Origin: JBNIDL01 sp050108195
GTDB taxonomy: Bacteria; Pseudomonadota; Gammaproteobacteria; Enterobacterales; Enterobacteriaceae
NCBI GenBank assembly: GCA_050108195.1
Contig: JBNIDL010000002.1
Location: 1-64,000, forward strand
DNA: 64,000 nt
Reading direction: 5' to 3'
The notes under the pieces were generated by a model. That model was not told the origin of the DNA, made no database searches, and was given only the letters and a program-made list of their open reading frames with translations. Below, piece after piece: positions 35,901 to 43,218 of the stretch. Positions within the stretch are counted from its first letter, which is position 1, and the number at the start of each line of letters is the position of its first letter. The position numbers were made by a program, and so were the translations under genes.

Positions 35901-36296
35901 TTAAAAAACATAACATATAATTTCTCCTCCTAATCCTAATTTTTTAGCTTTTTTATCTGTCATAACTCCTTTAGAAGTAGAAATAATATATACTCCCATA
36001 TTAGATCTAATTTTATTAATCATAAAAAAATTTTTATATACCCTTAAACTTGGTTTACTAATTCTTTTTATTTCTTCAATAACAGGCAAATTTTTAAAAT
36101 ACCTCATTTTTACATGTAAGAAACTTTTATTATTTTTTTTAAAAATATTAATTTTTTTTAAAAATCCTTCTTCTTTTAAAATTTTTAATATTTTAAATTT
36201 AAAACTAGAATAAGACACTATAATACTTTTAATTCTAGCTTTTTGTGCATTTCTAATACAAGTAATCATATCAGAAACAGGGTCTTGAATATTCAT
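35901..36296 (-). CDS. rpsH: 30S ribosomal protein S8
   Basis: Primary 16S-binding protein and, in E. coli, repressor of the spc operon. The 131 residues (E. coli 130) begin MNIQDPVSDMITCIRNAQKA and end with the conserved GVYIISTSKGVMTDKKAKKLGLGGEIICYVF. Whether autoregulation survives cannot be read from this sequence. Confidence 0.96.
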   Translation of the reverse strand: MNIQDPVSDMITCIRNAQKARIKSIIVSYSSFKFKILKILKEEGFLKKINIFKKNNKSFLHVKMRYFKNLPVIEEIKRISKPSLRVYKNFFMINKIRSNMGVYIISTSKGVMTDKKAKKLGLGGEIICYVF

Positions 36297-36315
36297 ATTA
36301 TATAATCCTTTTAAA

Positions 36316-36621
36316 TCACCAACTAGATTTTTTTATACCAGGAATTTCTCCATTAACTGCAAGTTCTCTAAATTTTATTCTACTTAATCCAAAATTTCTT
36401 AAAAAAGCTCTTGGCCTACCAGTTTGTAAACATCTGTTTCTAACTCTAGACTTACTAGAGTCTCGTGGTAATTTTTGAAGTTTTAAAAAAGCATTCCATT
36501 TTTCTTTATCAGAATGTTTGCTACTGCTTATAATTTTTTTAAATTTAATTCTTCTTAAATAATATTTTTTAGATAAATTAATTCTCTTTTTTTCTCTCTC
36601 TAAAATAGATCTTTTAGTCAT
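36316..36621 (-). CDS. rpsN: 30S ribosomal protein S14
   Basis: Head protein of the small subunit. The true start is ATG 36621 (MTKRSILEREKKRI); the open frame extends further upstream into rplE. At 101 residues it equals E. coli S14. It is the zinc-free long form: the tail NRCLQTGRPRAFLRNFGLSRIKFR lacks the CxxC pairs. It overlaps the end of rplE by 8 bp. Confidence 0.96.
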   Translation of the reverse strand: MTKRSILEREKKRINLSKKYYLRRIKFKKIISSSKHSDKEKWNAFLKLQKLPRDSSKSRVRNRCLQTGRPRAFLRNFGLSRIKFRELAVNGEIPGIKKSSW

Positions 36622-37168
36622 AAATACCTTTTTCTTTTTTAAAAGGAAAATTAAAACATGAAAGCAAATAATATGCATATTTGTCAGAACAAGTCGAAGT
36701 AACAATATTAATATCCATTCCTCTTATTCTATCTATTTTTTCAAAATTTATTTCTGGAAAAATAATTTGTTCATTTATTCCAATATTATAATTTCCGTTT
36801 CCATCAAAAGATTTTAATAAAAATCCATTAAAATCTCTTATTCTTGGAATAACAATACAAACCAGTTTTTCAAAAAAGTTCCACATGTTTTTTTTTCTTA
36901 AAGTAACTTTACATCCTATAGGTAAATTTTTTCTCAAATTGAAATTAGATATAGCTTTTTTTGACTTAGTAATTAATGGTTTTTGTCCGGAAATAAGAGA
37001 AATATCAGATAAAGAACAGTTAATTATTTTTTTATTATTGAAATTTTTACCTAAACCTATATTTATAATAATTTTTTTTATTTTAGGAACTTGCATAATT
37101 GATTTAAAATTAAATTTATTTTTTAAATCGAAGACTATTTTTTTTCTATATAAATTAAAAAAATTCAT
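36614..37168 (-). CDS. rplE: 50S ribosomal protein L5
   Basis: 5S rRNA-binding protein. The 184 residues (E. coli 179) contain KIKKIIINIGLGKN, GQKPLITKSKKAISNFNLRKNLPIG, RIRDFNGF and the DRIRGMDINIVTSTCSD C-terminal segment. The AT-driven change to lysine and isoleucine is strong, but the fold motifs are clear. It overlaps rpsN by 8 bp. Confidence 0.96.
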   Translation of the reverse strand: MNFFNLYRKKIVFDLKNKFNFKSIMQVPKIKKIIINIGLGKNFNNKKIINCSLSDISLISGQKPLITKSKKAISNFNLRKNLPIGCKVTLRKKNMWNFFEKLVCIVIPRIRDFNGFLLKSFDGNGNYNIGINEQIIFPEINFEKIDRIRGMDINIVTSTCSDKYAYYLLSCFNFPFKKEKGIYD

Positions 37169-37171
37169 AAA

Positions 37172-37489
37172 TTAGTCACCAACCATTTTTTTATTAGATT
37201 TAAAATATCTAAATTTTTTTCCATCTTTTAAAATGAACCCTACACGATCAGCTTTTTTAGTATCTTTATTAAATAAAGCTACATTAGATATATGTATTGC
37301 AGATTCAATTAAAAATATACCTCCTTCTTCGTTTTTAGACGGAATAGGTTTTTTACATTTTTTAACCAAATTTAAATTTTTAATTATAATCTTATTTTTT
37401 TTTAAAACTTTATACACAACCCCAGATTTTCCTTTATCTTTTCCAGAAATAATTATAACATTATCTCCTTTCCTTATTTTAGAAGACAT
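37172..37489 (-). CDS. rplX: 50S ribosomal protein L24
   Basis: Assembly initiator of the large subunit. The 105 residues (E. coli 104) have the KOW motif KGDNVIIISGKDKGKSGVV at the N-terminus and the later PSKNEEGGIFLIESAIHISNVA segment. It sits 11 bp after rplN and 3 bp before rplE. Confidence 0.95.
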   Translation of the reverse strand: MSSKIRKGDNVIIISGKDKGKSGVVYKVLKKNKIIIKNLNLVKKCKKPIPSKNEEGGIFLIESAIHISNVALFNKDTKKADRVGFILKDGKKFRYFKSNKKMVGD

Positions 37490-37500
37490 AAAAATTTACC

Positions 37501-37869
37501 TTATAAAACTTCATTTGCTAAAGACATAATTTTAATAAATTTTTCTACCTTTAGTTCACGAGTAACTGGTCCAAAAATTCTTGTTCCTATAGGTAAAAAT
37601 TGATCATTTAATAAAACACAAGCATTGTCATCAAATCTTATTATAGATCCATCTTTCCTTTTTAAACCATTTCTAGTTCTTATAATAACTGCAAAAAAAA
37701 CCTCTCCTTTTTTGACTTTTCCTCTAGGAATTGCTTCTTTCAAAGATACTTTAATAATGTCACCAATATTTGCATAACGTCTTTTAGACCCACCAAGAAC
37801 CTTTATACATTTTGCAAGTTTACCTCCAGAATTATCAGCGACTTTTAACTTACTTTGTTCTTGTATCAT
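37501..37869 (-). CDS. rplN: 50S ribosomal protein L14
   Basis: Interface protein of the large subunit. The start is placed at ATG 37869 (MIQEQSKLKVADNSGG), matching E. coli; the frame is open seven codons further up. The 122 residues align almost end to end, including KEAIPRGKVKKGEVFFAV and the end GPVTRELKVEKFIKIMSLANEVL-like tail. Confidence 0.97.
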   Translation of the reverse strand: MIQEQSKLKVADNSGGKLAKCIKVLGGSKRRYANIGDIIKVSLKEAIPRGKVKKGEVFFAVIIRTRNGLKRKDGSIIRFDDNACVLLNDQFLPIGTRIFGPVTRELKVEKFIKIMSLANEVL

Positions 37870-37882
37870 ATAGCCTGTTAAA

Positions 37883-38125
37883 TTAACCATTAATAACTTT
37901 AAAAATTTTCCAATTTTTAGTTTTAGATAAAGGTCTGCATTCTATTATTTTAACTTTATCACCTATTTTAGATTTATTAAATTCATCATGTACATGTAAC
38001 TTAGTTATTTTTTTTATATATTTTCTATATAATTTATGCTTCACTAATTTAACTACGTTTACTAAAACAGATTTATTCATTTTTTTATTTATTACTTTAC
38101 CTAATAGTATCTTTTTTGCTGACAT
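37883..38125 (-). CDS. rpsQ: 30S ribosomal protein S17
   Basis: Primary 16S-binding protein with an OB fold. I start it at ATG 38125 (MSAKKILLGKVINKKMNKSV); the longer frame begins with TTG. The 80 residues (E. coli 84) include HDEFNKSKIGDKVKIIECRPLSKTK. Its first 29 bases overlap the end of rpmC in another frame. Confidence 0.94.
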   Translation of the reverse strand: MSAKKILLGKVINKKMNKSVLVNVVKLVKHKLYRKYIKKITKLHVHDEFNKSKIGDKVKIIECRPLSKTKNWKIFKVING

Positions 38126-38276
38126 TAATTTTACCAATTTTTGTTTTTATTCTTGCTATATTTCTTCTTATTATTTTTATTAAATGTGTTTTTTTTAAAT
38201 TTCCATTAAATTTATTAAATCTTAAACAAAAACTTTCATAAAATAATTTGGAAACTAAATCATCGTCTTTATTCAT
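38097..38276 (-). CDS. rpmC: 50S ribosomal protein L29
   Basis: A 59-residue protein read from the space between rplP and rpsQ. It starts MNKDDDLVSKLFYESF and continues with LRFNKFNGNLKKTHLIKIIR, which aligns with the E. coli L29 helix pair ([30 protein letters not shown]). The end RNIARIKTKIGKINVSKKDTIR is a few residues different from E. coli. Its 3' end overlaps rpsQ by 29 bp, more than in E. coli. Confidence 0.92.
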   Translation of the reverse strand: MNKDDDLVSKLFYESFCLRFNKFNGNLKKTHLIKIIRRNIARIKTKIGKINVSKKDTIR

Positions 38277-38280
38277 TCCT

Positions 38281-38685
38281 TTACCTTTTACAAATAAAAA
38301 TAGTTTTTACTGGTAATTTAGATGAAGCCAATTTAAAAGCTTTTCTAGCTACATCTTCAGAAACACTCCCTATTTCATATAATATGGCACCTGGTTTAAT
38401 TACAGCTACCCAATACTCTACATCACCCTTTCCTTTACCCATTCTAACTTCTAAAGGTTTTTTAGTAATAGGTTTATCAGGAAAAATACGTATCCAAATT
38501 TTACTTTGTTTTTTAACATATCTAGAAAGTACTCTACGTGCCGACTCTATCTGATTAGAAGTTAAAAACCCTCTACTAATTGCTTTTAATCCAAATTCAC
38601 CAAAAAAAATACATGAATTAATAAATTTTCCTTTATTTCTACCTTTTTGAATTTTTCTAAATTTACTCTTTCTTGGATAAAGCAT
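38281..38685 (-). CDS. rplP: 50S ribosomal protein L16
   Basis: Large-subunit protein at the A-site region. The 134 residues (E. coli 136) contain MLYPRKSKFRKIQKGR, IWIRIFPDKPITKKPLEVRMGKGKG and the EIGSVSEDVARKAFKLASSKLPVKT segment. It lies between rpsC (54 bp upstream) and rpmC (4 bp downstream). Confidence 0.97.
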   Translation of the reverse strand: MLYPRKSKFRKIQKGRNKGKFINSCIFFGEFGLKAISRGFLTSNQIESARRVLSRYVKKQSKIWIRIFPDKPITKKPLEVRMGKGKGDVEYWVAVIKPGAILYEIGSVSEDVARKAFKLASSKLPVKTIFICKR

Positions 38686-38739
38686 AAAAAATTATACCAA
38701 TATATTTAGTTATTATCAAATGATTAATTCTTTTTATTT

Positions 38740-39435
38740 TTAAGACTTTTTAAAAAATCTTCTAGTATTTAAAATTTCATTACCAGAAGTATTATAATAT
38801 TTTATATTTCCTAATATTTCTCCTTTAAAAATCCATACTTTTATACCTATCGATCCATAATTAGTTCTAGCAATAGCACTACTGTAATCAATATCTGCTC
38901 TAAATGTATGTAAGGGAATTCTACCTTCTCTGTACCATTCAGTTCTAGCAATTTCTGCTCCGTTTAATCTTCCACTTATAGAAATTTTTATTCCTTTCCC
39001 TCCTGATCTTAAAACACTATTCATAGCTCTTTTTATAGCTCTACGAAACATTATTCTTTTTTCTATTTGTAAAGCCACATTTTTTGAAACAAGATTGGCA
39101 CTTAATTCAGGTCTTTTAATTTCAGAAATGTTTATTTTTACACTAACACCTGTTATTTTATTTACTTCCTTGGAAAGAGATTCTATTTCCTCACCTCTTT
39201 TACCTAAAATAATACCTGGTCTTGAGGAGTAAATAGTAATTAGTACGCTTTTAGCTGGTCTTTCTATAATAATATGAGATATTCCGGCATTAAATAATCT
39301 TCTTTTTAAAAATCTTCTTATTTCAAAATCATTATGTATATATTTAACAAAACTTTTTTTATCAGCATACCAAACAGAATGCCATTGTTTTGTTATACCT
39401 AATCTTGCCATATTAGGATTAACTTTTTGTCCCAT
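38740..39435 (-). CDS. rpsC: 30S ribosomal protein S3
   Basis: mRNA entry-site protein of the small subunit. The 231 residues (E. coli 233) carry MGQKVNPNMARLGITKQWHS, the KH-domain loop SRPGIILGKRGEEIE and the C-terminal ISGRLNGAEIARTEWYREGR. Highly conserved, no truncation. Confidence 0.97.
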   Translation of the reverse strand: MGQKVNPNMARLGITKQWHSVWYADKKSFVKYIHNDFEIRRFLKRRLFNAGISHIIIERPAKSVLITIYSSRPGIILGKRGEEIESLSKEVNKITGVSVKINISEIKRPELSANLVSKNVALQIEKRIMFRRAIKRAMNSVLRSGGKGIKISISGRLNGAEIARTEWYREGRIPLHTFRADIDYSSAIARTNYGSIGIKVWIFKGEILGNIKYYNTSGNEILNTRRFFKKS

Positions 39436-39458
39436 TTATATTTAAAAAACCTCCTTTA

Positions 39459-39788
39459 TTAATTAGAAAGAACAATTGTTATATGACTAGTTTTTTTAAC
39501 TATATAATTCACTCTACCCTTAGCTCTAGGTAAAATTCTTTTTATATTTTTAGCTTTATCAACAAAAATTTTTGATACAAACAATTTTTTATAATCTAGA
39601 TTAAAGTTGTTTTTAGCATTACAAATAGCAGAAATTAATAGTTTTTTAACTATAAAAGATGCTTTTCTATTACAAAATTCTAAAATTTCTAAAGCTTTTT
39701 TAACCTTTTTGTTTCTTATTAGATTAACAACCAATCTCACTTTTTGAGGTGAAGATCTAACATAAAGACACTTAGCTATTACTTTCAT
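39459..39788 (-). CDS. rplV: 50S ribosomal protein L22
   Basis: Lines the exit tunnel with L4. The 109 residues (E. coli 110) show SPQKVRLVVNLIRNKKVKKALEIL, the CNAKNNFNLD segment and the long beta hairpin RILPRAKGRVNYIVKKTSHITIVLS that reaches into the tunnel. Its ATG shares a base with the stop of rpsS. Confidence 0.96.
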   Translation of the reverse strand: MKVIAKCLYVRSSPQKVRLVVNLIRNKKVKKALEILEFCNRKASFIVKKLLISAICNAKNNFNLDYKKLFVSKIFVDKAKNIKRILPRAKGRVNYIVKKTSHITIVLSN

Positions 39789-40078
39789 TATACTTTCTCA
39801 TTTGAACTTTTTATTTTTCTATCAGCTGAATGATTTTTAAATGTTCTAGTAGAAACGAATTCCCCTAATTTGTGACCAACCATTTCATTTATTATAAATA
39901 CAGGTATATGCTTTCTACCATTATGGACACATATTGTCAAGCCAACCATATTTGGAAATATAGTAGACCTACGAGACCAAGTTTTAATTGGTTTCCTATT
40001 TTTATTTTTTAAAGAGTTTTCCACTTTTTTAAACAAATGAATATCTATAAAAGGTCCTTTTTTAACTGATCTTGGCAT
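39788..40078 (-). CDS. rpsS: 30S ribosomal protein S19
   Basis: Head protein of the small subunit. The 96 residues (E. coli 92) begin MPRSVKKGPFIDIHLFKKVE and include TWSRRSTIFPNMVGLTICVHNGR and HKLGEFVSTRTFKNHSADRK. Nearly full conservation of the core. Confidence 0.97.
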   Translation of the reverse strand: MPRSVKKGPFIDIHLFKKVENSLKNKNRKPIKTWSRRSTIFPNMVGLTICVHNGRKHIPVFIINEMVGHKLGEFVSTRTFKNHSADRKIKSSNEKV

Positions 40079-40085
40079 AATATAA

Positions 40086-40919
40086 TTATCTCCTATTTTT
40101 TTTTCTTAAAATTATAAATTTGTCAGTTCTTTTATTATTTCTTGTTTTTTTGCCTTTACTAGATTTACCCCAAGGCGATACAGGATGTTTACCAAAATTT
40201 CTACCCTCACCTCCACCATGAGGATGATCTACTGGATTCATTGCTGTCCCTCTTACAGTAGGTCTAATTCCTAAATGACGACTCGCACCTGCCTTACCGA
40301 GTCTTTTAAGTGTATTATTACTATTGCTGACCTCTCCTATAGTAGCTCTACAAACATTATTAATTTTTCTTATTTCCCCAGATCTTAATCTAATGTTAAC
40401 GTAATTTTTAGATTTAGAAATAATTTGAGCATATGAACCAGCAGATCTAATTAATTGTCCACCTTTATTTATTTTAAGTTCTATATTATGAATATGTGTA
40501 CCTATTGGAATATATTTCAATAACAATGAATTACCTTCTTTTATTTCAGTTTTCTTACTGGAGTATATATAATCACCTTTTTTCATATTTTTTGTAGACA
40601 AAATATATCTTCTTTCACCATCTTCATATAAAATCAATGCTATGTAAGATGTTCTATTTGGATCATATTCAATTCTTTCAACTTTTCCAAAAATATCAAA
40701 TTTATTTCTTTTAAAGTCTATAATTCTATATTTTCTTTTATGTCTTCCACCTGTATGTCTAACAGTAATTCTACCACTTGAATTTCTTCCGCTTTTATTT
40801 TTTAAAGAAGACATTAATTTAAAATGAAATTTTTTACCCTTATACAAATTAGAGTTTTTTATTTTTACTGCATGTCTTTTTCCTGGAGTTATAGGTTTAA
40901 AATGTATTATTTCAGTCAT
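40086..40919 (-). CDS. rplB: 50S ribosomal protein L2
   Basis: Large-subunit protein next to the peptidyl transferase centre. The 277 residues (E. coli 273) have the SH3-like and OB domains and the key C-terminal segment GTAMNPVDHPHGGGEGRN with its conserved histidine, followed by KHPVSPWGKSSKG. Fully conserved where function requires it. Confidence 0.98.
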   Translation of the reverse strand: MTEIIHFKPITPGKRHAVKIKNSNLYKGKKFHFKLMSSLKNKSGRNSSGRITVRHTGGRHKRKYRIIDFKRNKFDIFGKVERIEYDPNRTSYIALILYEDGERRYILSTKNMKKGDYIYSSKKTEIKEGNSLLLKYIPIGTHIHNIELKINKGGQLIRSAGSYAQIISKSKNYVNIRLRSGEIRKINNVCRATIGEVSNSNNTLKRLGKAGASRHLGIRPTVRGTAMNPVDHPHGGGEGRNFGKHPVSPWGKSSKGKKTRNNKRTDKFIILRKKNRR

Positions 40920-40932
40920 TAAAATTACCTTT

Positions 40933-41235
40933 TTATTCAGAAATTTTAAGTAAATCTATTTTGCTTTTTTCATCTATTTTAACATAAGCTTTCTTCCATT
41001 TCTTTCTTCTACTAATATTTTTCATATTTTTTTTAATTTTGCTTTTAACTACAATTGTGTTTATAGAAATAACATTAACTTTAAATATTTTTTCAATTGC
41101 TTCTTTTATTTCTTTTTTATTGGAAAAAATATTAACTTTAAAAATTATAGTGTTATTTTTTTCTAATTGATATGTAGATTTTTCAGATTTGTAATTACAA
41201 ATTACTGTTCTCATTAATTTTTCATTATTATTCAT
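40933..41235 (-). CDS. rplW: 50S ribosomal protein L23
   Basis: Tunnel-exit protein that docks trigger factor and SRP. The 100 residues equal E. coli in length. EKSTYQLEKNNTIIFKVNIFSNKKEIKEAIEKIFKV-type sequence aligns with the family; the loop Ser-Arg-Arg-Lys-Lys-Trp-Lys-Lys-Ala-Tyr-Val matches the basic loop (R..KWKKAYV). It shares its first base position with the end of rplD. Confidence 0.93.
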   Translation of the reverse strand: MNNNEKLMRTVICNYKSEKSTYQLEKNNTIIFKVNIFSNKKEIKEAIEKIFKVNVISINTIVVKSKIKKNMKNISRRKKWKKAYVKIDEKSKIDLLKISE

Positions 41236-41840
41236 TAAATTAACCTTTTTTCTATATTTTTAACTGCTTTACAATTTGCAATAACATTTTCATAAGAAAC
41301 TAATTTCAAAGGATTTATTTGATTAGAACTACATACTTCTATTTTTTTTATATTACGTGAAGCTAAATTTACGTATTTATTAATAGGATCTAAAATTATT
41401 AGAGCGTTTAATACACTTAATTTTATCAATTTACAATAAAGTAACTTAGTTTTCGGAAAATCTATTTCAAATCTTTCAAAAATCAAAACTTTATTTTTTC
41501 TAAAAAGTTCAGAAAATAAACTTTTTATAGCTATAATATACATTTTTTTGTTAATTTTTTTGTTGTAGTTTCTTTCGTTATTAGGAAATGCTACACCTCC
41601 AGATCTCCATATAGGACTTTTTATGCTACCAGCTCTAGCTCTACCTGTTCCTTTCTGTCTCCAAGGCTTCTTGTTAGATCCAGAAATTTTAGATCTATTT
41701 TTCTTTGAACTTATATTAAATCTTGTATTTGACATCAAAGAAGTTATTATTTGGTGTATTAATTTTTTTTTTAAATCTACATTAAATATAGAATCAGATA
41801 AATTTATAAAGTTATTTGTATCTAAAACTTTTATTTTCAT
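41235..41840 (-). CDS. rplD: 50S ribosomal protein L4
   Basis: Tunnel-wall protein; in E. coli also the autogenous repressor of the S10 operon. The 201 residues equal E. coli. The extended loop RSKISGSNKKPWRQKGTGRARAGSIKSPIWRSGGV is intact. The first codons overlap rplC by 29 bp, a longer overlap than in E. coli. Because the rpsJ leader has almost vanished, the L4-leader regulation known in E. coli is unlikely here. Confidence 0.96.
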   Translation of the reverse strand: MKIKVLDTNNFINLSDSIFNVDLKKKLIHQIITSLMSNTRFNISSKKNRSKISGSNKKPWRQKGTGRARAGSIKSPIWRSGGVAFPNNERNYNKKINKKMYIIAIKSLFSELFRKNKVLIFERFEIDFPKTKLLYCKLIKLSVLNALIILDPINKYVNLASRNIKKIEVCSSNQINPLKLVSYENVIANCKAVKNIEKRLI

Positions 41841-42480
41841 ATTTTTTATTTTTTTTAGAATTTTTTATAATTAAGAATTTGTTTACGTTTCCTGGAACAG
41901 ATCCTTTTAATAGTAATAAAGAATTTTTATAATTTATTTCTATAATTGACAAATTTTGCACAGTAATTCTTTCGTTTCCAAGATGACCAGCCATTTTTTT
42001 TCCTTTAAATACTCTACCAGGGCTCTGGTTTTGTCCAATTGATCCTGGCTTTCTATGTGAAAGCGAATTTCCATGGCTAGAATCTTGTGTACTAAAATTC
42101 CATCTTTTTACAGTTCCAGAAAAACCTTTTCCCTTAGATATTCCCGTAACATCAACTTTTTTAATATTACTAAATATACTTATATCTATATAATCTCCTA
42201 CTTTATATTTATTATTTCCATCATATCTTAATTCCCATAACCCAAGTCCTACTTTTAAATTAGATTTATTAAAATGCCCTATAAATGATTTATTTTTAAA
42301 AAAATATTTTTTATTAAATCCAGTAGTAACTTGTAAAGCGTTATAACCGTCTTTTATTACATTTTTTATTTGAACTATATAATTTTTTTTTACCAAAATA
42401 ATTGTTATAGGTACAGATACAAAATTCTCGTCAAAAATTCTAGTCATGCCTATTTTTTTACCTACTATTCTATCAATCAT
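41812..42480 (-). CDS. rplC: 50S ribosomal protein L3
   Basis: Early-assembly large-subunit protein. The 222 residues (E. coli 209) begin IVGKKIGMTRIF and contain SKGKGFSGTVKRWNFSTQDSSHGNSLSHRKPGSIGQNQSPGRVFKGKKMAGHLG-type sequence, including the glutamine that is methylated in E. coli L3 (GQNQ.PGRVFKGK). It has a short lysine-rich C-terminal extension that overlaps rplD. Confidence 0.96.
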   Translation of the reverse strand: MIDRIVGKKIGMTRIFDENFVSVPITIILVKKNYIVQIKNVIKDGYNALQVTTGFNKKYFFKNKSFIGHFNKSNLKVGLGLWELRYDGNNKYKVGDYIDISIFSNIKKVDVTGISKGKGFSGTVKRWNFSTQDSSHGNSLSHRKPGSIGQNQSPGRVFKGKKMAGHLGNERITVQNLSIIEINYKNSLLLLKGSVPGNVNKFLIIKNSKKNKKYENKSFRYK

Positions 42481-42488
42481 AAATTTAC

Positions 42489-42809
42489 CTATTTTTTTTT
42501 ACCTAAGCTTATTTGTACTTCCACACCAGGTGATAAATTTAATTTCATTAATGCATCTACTGTTTTATCTGTTGGATAAATTATATCTACTAATCTTTTA
42601 TATGTACATATTTCATATTGATCTCTCGCATCTTTGTCAACGTGAGGAGATATTAGTATAGTAAATTTTTTTTTCCTTGTAGGAAGTGGAACAGGACCTT
42701 TAACTTGAGCACCTGTTTTTTTTGCAGTAATAATTATTTGTTTAGTAGACAAATCAATAAGACGATAATCAAAAGATTTTAATCTTATTCTAATTCTATT
42801 TCTTTGCAA
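42489..42809 (-). CDS. rpsJ: 30S ribosomal protein S10, TTG start
   Basis: First protein of the S10 operon. The 106 residues (E. coli 103) align from the first residue, M-Q-R-N-R-I-R-I-R against M-Q-N-Q-R-I-R-I-R, and later VKGPVPLPTRKKKFTILISP. The codon at that first position is TTG (42809-42807), with GGAG ten bases upstream and no in-frame ATG near, so translation probably starts on TTG. Only 31 bp separate it from tRNA-Thr, so the long regulatory S10 leader of E. coli is absent. Confidence 0.95.
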   Translation of the reverse strand: MQRNRIRIRLKSFDYRLIDLSTKQIIITAKKTGAQVKGPVPLPTRKKKFTILISPHVDKDARDQYEICTYKRLVDIIYPTDKTVDALMKLNLSPGVEVQISLGKKK

Positions 42810-42840
42810 TTTTAAATATCTCCAGTTAAATTAAATTTAT

Positions 42841-42914
42841 TGCTGATAGACAGATTTGAACTGTCGACCTCATCTATACCAAAGACGTGCTCTTCCATAC
42901 TGAGCTATATCAGC
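42841..42914 (-). tRNA. thrT: tRNA-Thr (anticodon GGT)
   Basis: The minus strand folds as a cloverleaf with acceptor GCTGATA/TATCAGC, D stem GCTC/GAGC, anticodon loop TTGGTAT (GGT, reading ACC and ACU) and T stem GACAG/CTGTC. The discriminator is A and CCA is not encoded. In E. coli thrT is followed by tufB; here it is followed by rpsJ. Confidence 0.96.
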
Positions 42915-42926
42915 TAAATAATAAGA

Positions 42927-42997
42927 AGCGGACAGTGGGAATTGAACCCACATCTCTAGCTTGGAAGGCTAAAGTAATTCCATTATACTATGCCCGC
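42927..42997 (-). tRNA. glyT: tRNA-Gly (anticodon TCC)
   Basis: The minus strand gives acceptor GCGGGCA/TGTCCGC, a short D arm, anticodon stem TTAGC/GCTAG with loop CTTCCAA (TCC), and a T arm GTGGG/CCCAC with loop TTCAATT. The discriminator is U, as in bacterial tRNA-Gly. CCA is not encoded. It holds the glyT position of the thrU-tyrU-glyT-thrT cluster. Confidence 0.96.
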
Positions 42998-43030
42998 TAA
43001 CTAAAAAAAAATTAATTAAATTATAAAATA

Positions 43031-43104
43031 TGCCGGTAGAAGGAATTGAACCATCAACCTACTGATTACAAATCAGTTGCTCTACCAAATTGAGCTATAC
43101 CGGC
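43031..43104 (-). tRNA. thrU: tRNA-Thr (anticodon TGT)
   Basis: The minus strand gives acceptor GCCGGTA/TACCGGC, D stem GCTC/GAGC, anticodon stem CTGAT/ATCAG with loop TTGTA (TGT), and a canonical T arm. CCA is not encoded. It is the first transcribed gene of the cluster, matching thrU; tyrU, which follows thrU in E. coli, is missing. Confidence 0.96.
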
Positions 43105-43123
43105 ATTTTTTTAGGTGAATACA

Positions 43124-43152
43124 ATTATATATTATACCTATAAATATGTCAC
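43124..43152 (-). promoter_or_regulatory. Strong sigma70-type promoter for the tRNA-S10 unit
   Basis: On the minus strand GTGACA (43152-43147) is followed after exactly 17 bases by TATAAT (43129-43124). A transcription start about 7 bases later would lie about 13 bases before tRNA-Thr(TGT). One mismatch to the -35 consensus, a perfect -10, ideal spacing and sensible location make this the best promoter seen in the window. It may drive the tRNAs and the whole ribosomal protein array. Confidence 0.72.
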
Positions 43153-43218
43153 TTTATTTTAACAATTGCAGATGTTACTATTTTTAAAAAATCATAAAAA
43201 ATTTAACATAAAAAAAAC

